Assembly (NCBI GenBank): GCA_947650285.1
Contig: CANTFL010000978.1
Location: 20,331 to 84,330, forward strand
DNA from: Hyaloperonospora brassicae
Taxonomy: Eukaryota > Oomycota > Peronosporomycetes > Peronosporales > Peronosporaceae
Direction of reading: 5' to 3'
DNA length: 64,000 nt
The translations under genes and the position numbers were made by a program. The notes under the pieces are model-generated. The model made no database searches. It saw only the letters and a program-made list of their open reading frames with translations, and was not told the origin of the DNA. Below, piece after piece: positions 63,103 to 64,000 of this stretch. Numbering within the stretch: position 1 is the stretch's first letter; each line of letters opens with the position of its first letter.

Positions 63103-64000
63103 TCATTTCAGCCGGTCCACCGCGTGAGTAATAGAATCTTGCACAAAACGGACCTCTCCTTCACGATCCAGGGGACATCTTTTTGCTGACTCGGCGTTGT
63201 TGTGCTCAGTTCGCCTTGTGCGTACTGCAAAACGAACCATTTCCTCTTTCTGTTCATCAGCTAGGGTGTCATCATTCTCGCCTGAGTAGTCGTTGACGAT
63301 TCTAAAAATATCAGCATCGTCATCTTCATCTGATACCATAATAGCGTCATTGCTATTATTGAGATAATCTTCTTCTTCGATGTCGACCTGATCGACATCG
63401 GCATCAAACTTGACGACGTTAGCGTCGACACGTGTTGAGCGAGAGAGAAAACGGTTTTTGCTCGGGCGAGACATAACGCCTCCTTACTCCAAGTGTCACA
63501 CCGTAACACGGAGGGCAACCGTGGAAAGTCAAACACATTTACGAAGAAGAGTGTATGCACCGTGGACGCATGCTCGGAGTTGTTGATGGCGAATTTGACC
63601 ATTGGCAAGCACTCACTCCAACTCGAGAACGAGTGGACACATCCTCGAAAAATCTCTTAGGGAACACGTTTTGCACGCTCTGTCTGACTATCTGTTTCAG
63701 GGTGGTCAGATATTGACATCTTCAACCGTGTTCCCAAAGTGCGGAACACGGATTGACAAAACTCCGCCGTGAACCGAGGGTCACGGTCGGATAAGAGTTC
63801 ACGGGGTAACTCATGAAATAGTAATATCGTGTCGATGAAGACACGCGCACAGCCTTGAGCCGTGATCGATTCAGAGACTGCAGCAAGATACACCATCTTG
63901 CTGAAACGATCGACAAACACAAGAATACAATTATTCGTGTAAGAGTCTTCGGAAAACTCGAAGACAAAGCCCGTGTAAACGGACTTCCAACATTCTGCCG
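63103..64000 (-). pseudogene. Ty3/Gypsy integrase fragment, runs off the window edge
   Basis: Reading leftward from 64000: the integrase core begins with SVYTGFVFEF, then VDRFSKMVYLAAVSESITAQ, LLSDRDPRFTAEFCQSVF and HPETDSQTERAKRV. A stop follows near 63659, then LPMVKFAINNSEHASTVHT. Further frames run to VRFVQDSITHAVDRLK at 63103, where homology ends abruptly. The first catalytic Asp reads Gly (GGC, complement of 63969-63971). The second Asp (SDRD) and the Glu (QTER) are kept. The C-terminal integrase domain is missing, so 63103 is a breakpoint next to the plus-strand gag-like unit. The RT part, if present, lies beyond the window. Confidence 0.85.

Overview
The window looks like a repeat-rich, gene-sparse stretch of an oomycete genome, most likely a downy mildew or Phytophthora relative. 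Three observations support this: an RXLR-type secreted effector gene with an EER motif, an oomycete-style initiator element just upstream of its ATG, and Ty3/Gypsy, Ty1/Copia and pogo remnants of the kind common in oomycetes. The species cannot be named from the sequence alone. No tRNA, rRNA or CRISPR array was found.

Layout. 1-6 kb: a frameshifted pogo/Tigger-type transposase on the minus strand (973-2428), then AT-rich DNA with an LTR-like hairpin at 5825. 6-18 kb: almost no coding signal apart from a compressed Copia fossil (about 12.75-14.17 kb, plus strand) and a perfect 18-bp hairpin at 7172. 18-23 kb: microsatellites, then the only convincing cellular gene, a secreted RXLR/EER effector on the minus strand (20473-21857) broken by a frameshift in a CT tract just after the EER codons. 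About 350 bp upstream of its ATG lies a 734-bp inverted repeat with arms of about 280 bp that are about 98% identical.

26.3-36 kb: a retroelement mosaic bounded by two inverted copies of a 1.19-kb repeat. Inside, a decayed gag-like coiled-coil frame on the plus strand meets a decayed Ty3/Gypsy pol on the minus strand, tail to tail. An older copy of the terminal repeat sits next to the right one. 36-50.3 kb: no recognisable gene. 50.35-59.99 kb: a plus-strand LTR element whose 364-bp repeats differ at only 5 positions, although its interior is a fossil Gypsy (protease, RT, RNase H, integrase, chromodomain) followed by a fossil Copia piece. 61-64 kb: a second gag-like coiled-coil frame on the plus strand facing a minus-strand Gypsy integrase that runs off the right edge.

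None of the transposable-element reading frames is intact, and several catalytic residues are visibly lost. The repeats bounding the two large elements, and the arms of the inverted repeat by the effector, are in contrast nearly identical. That contrast, and the hairpin in front of the broken effector, are the points most worth following up.
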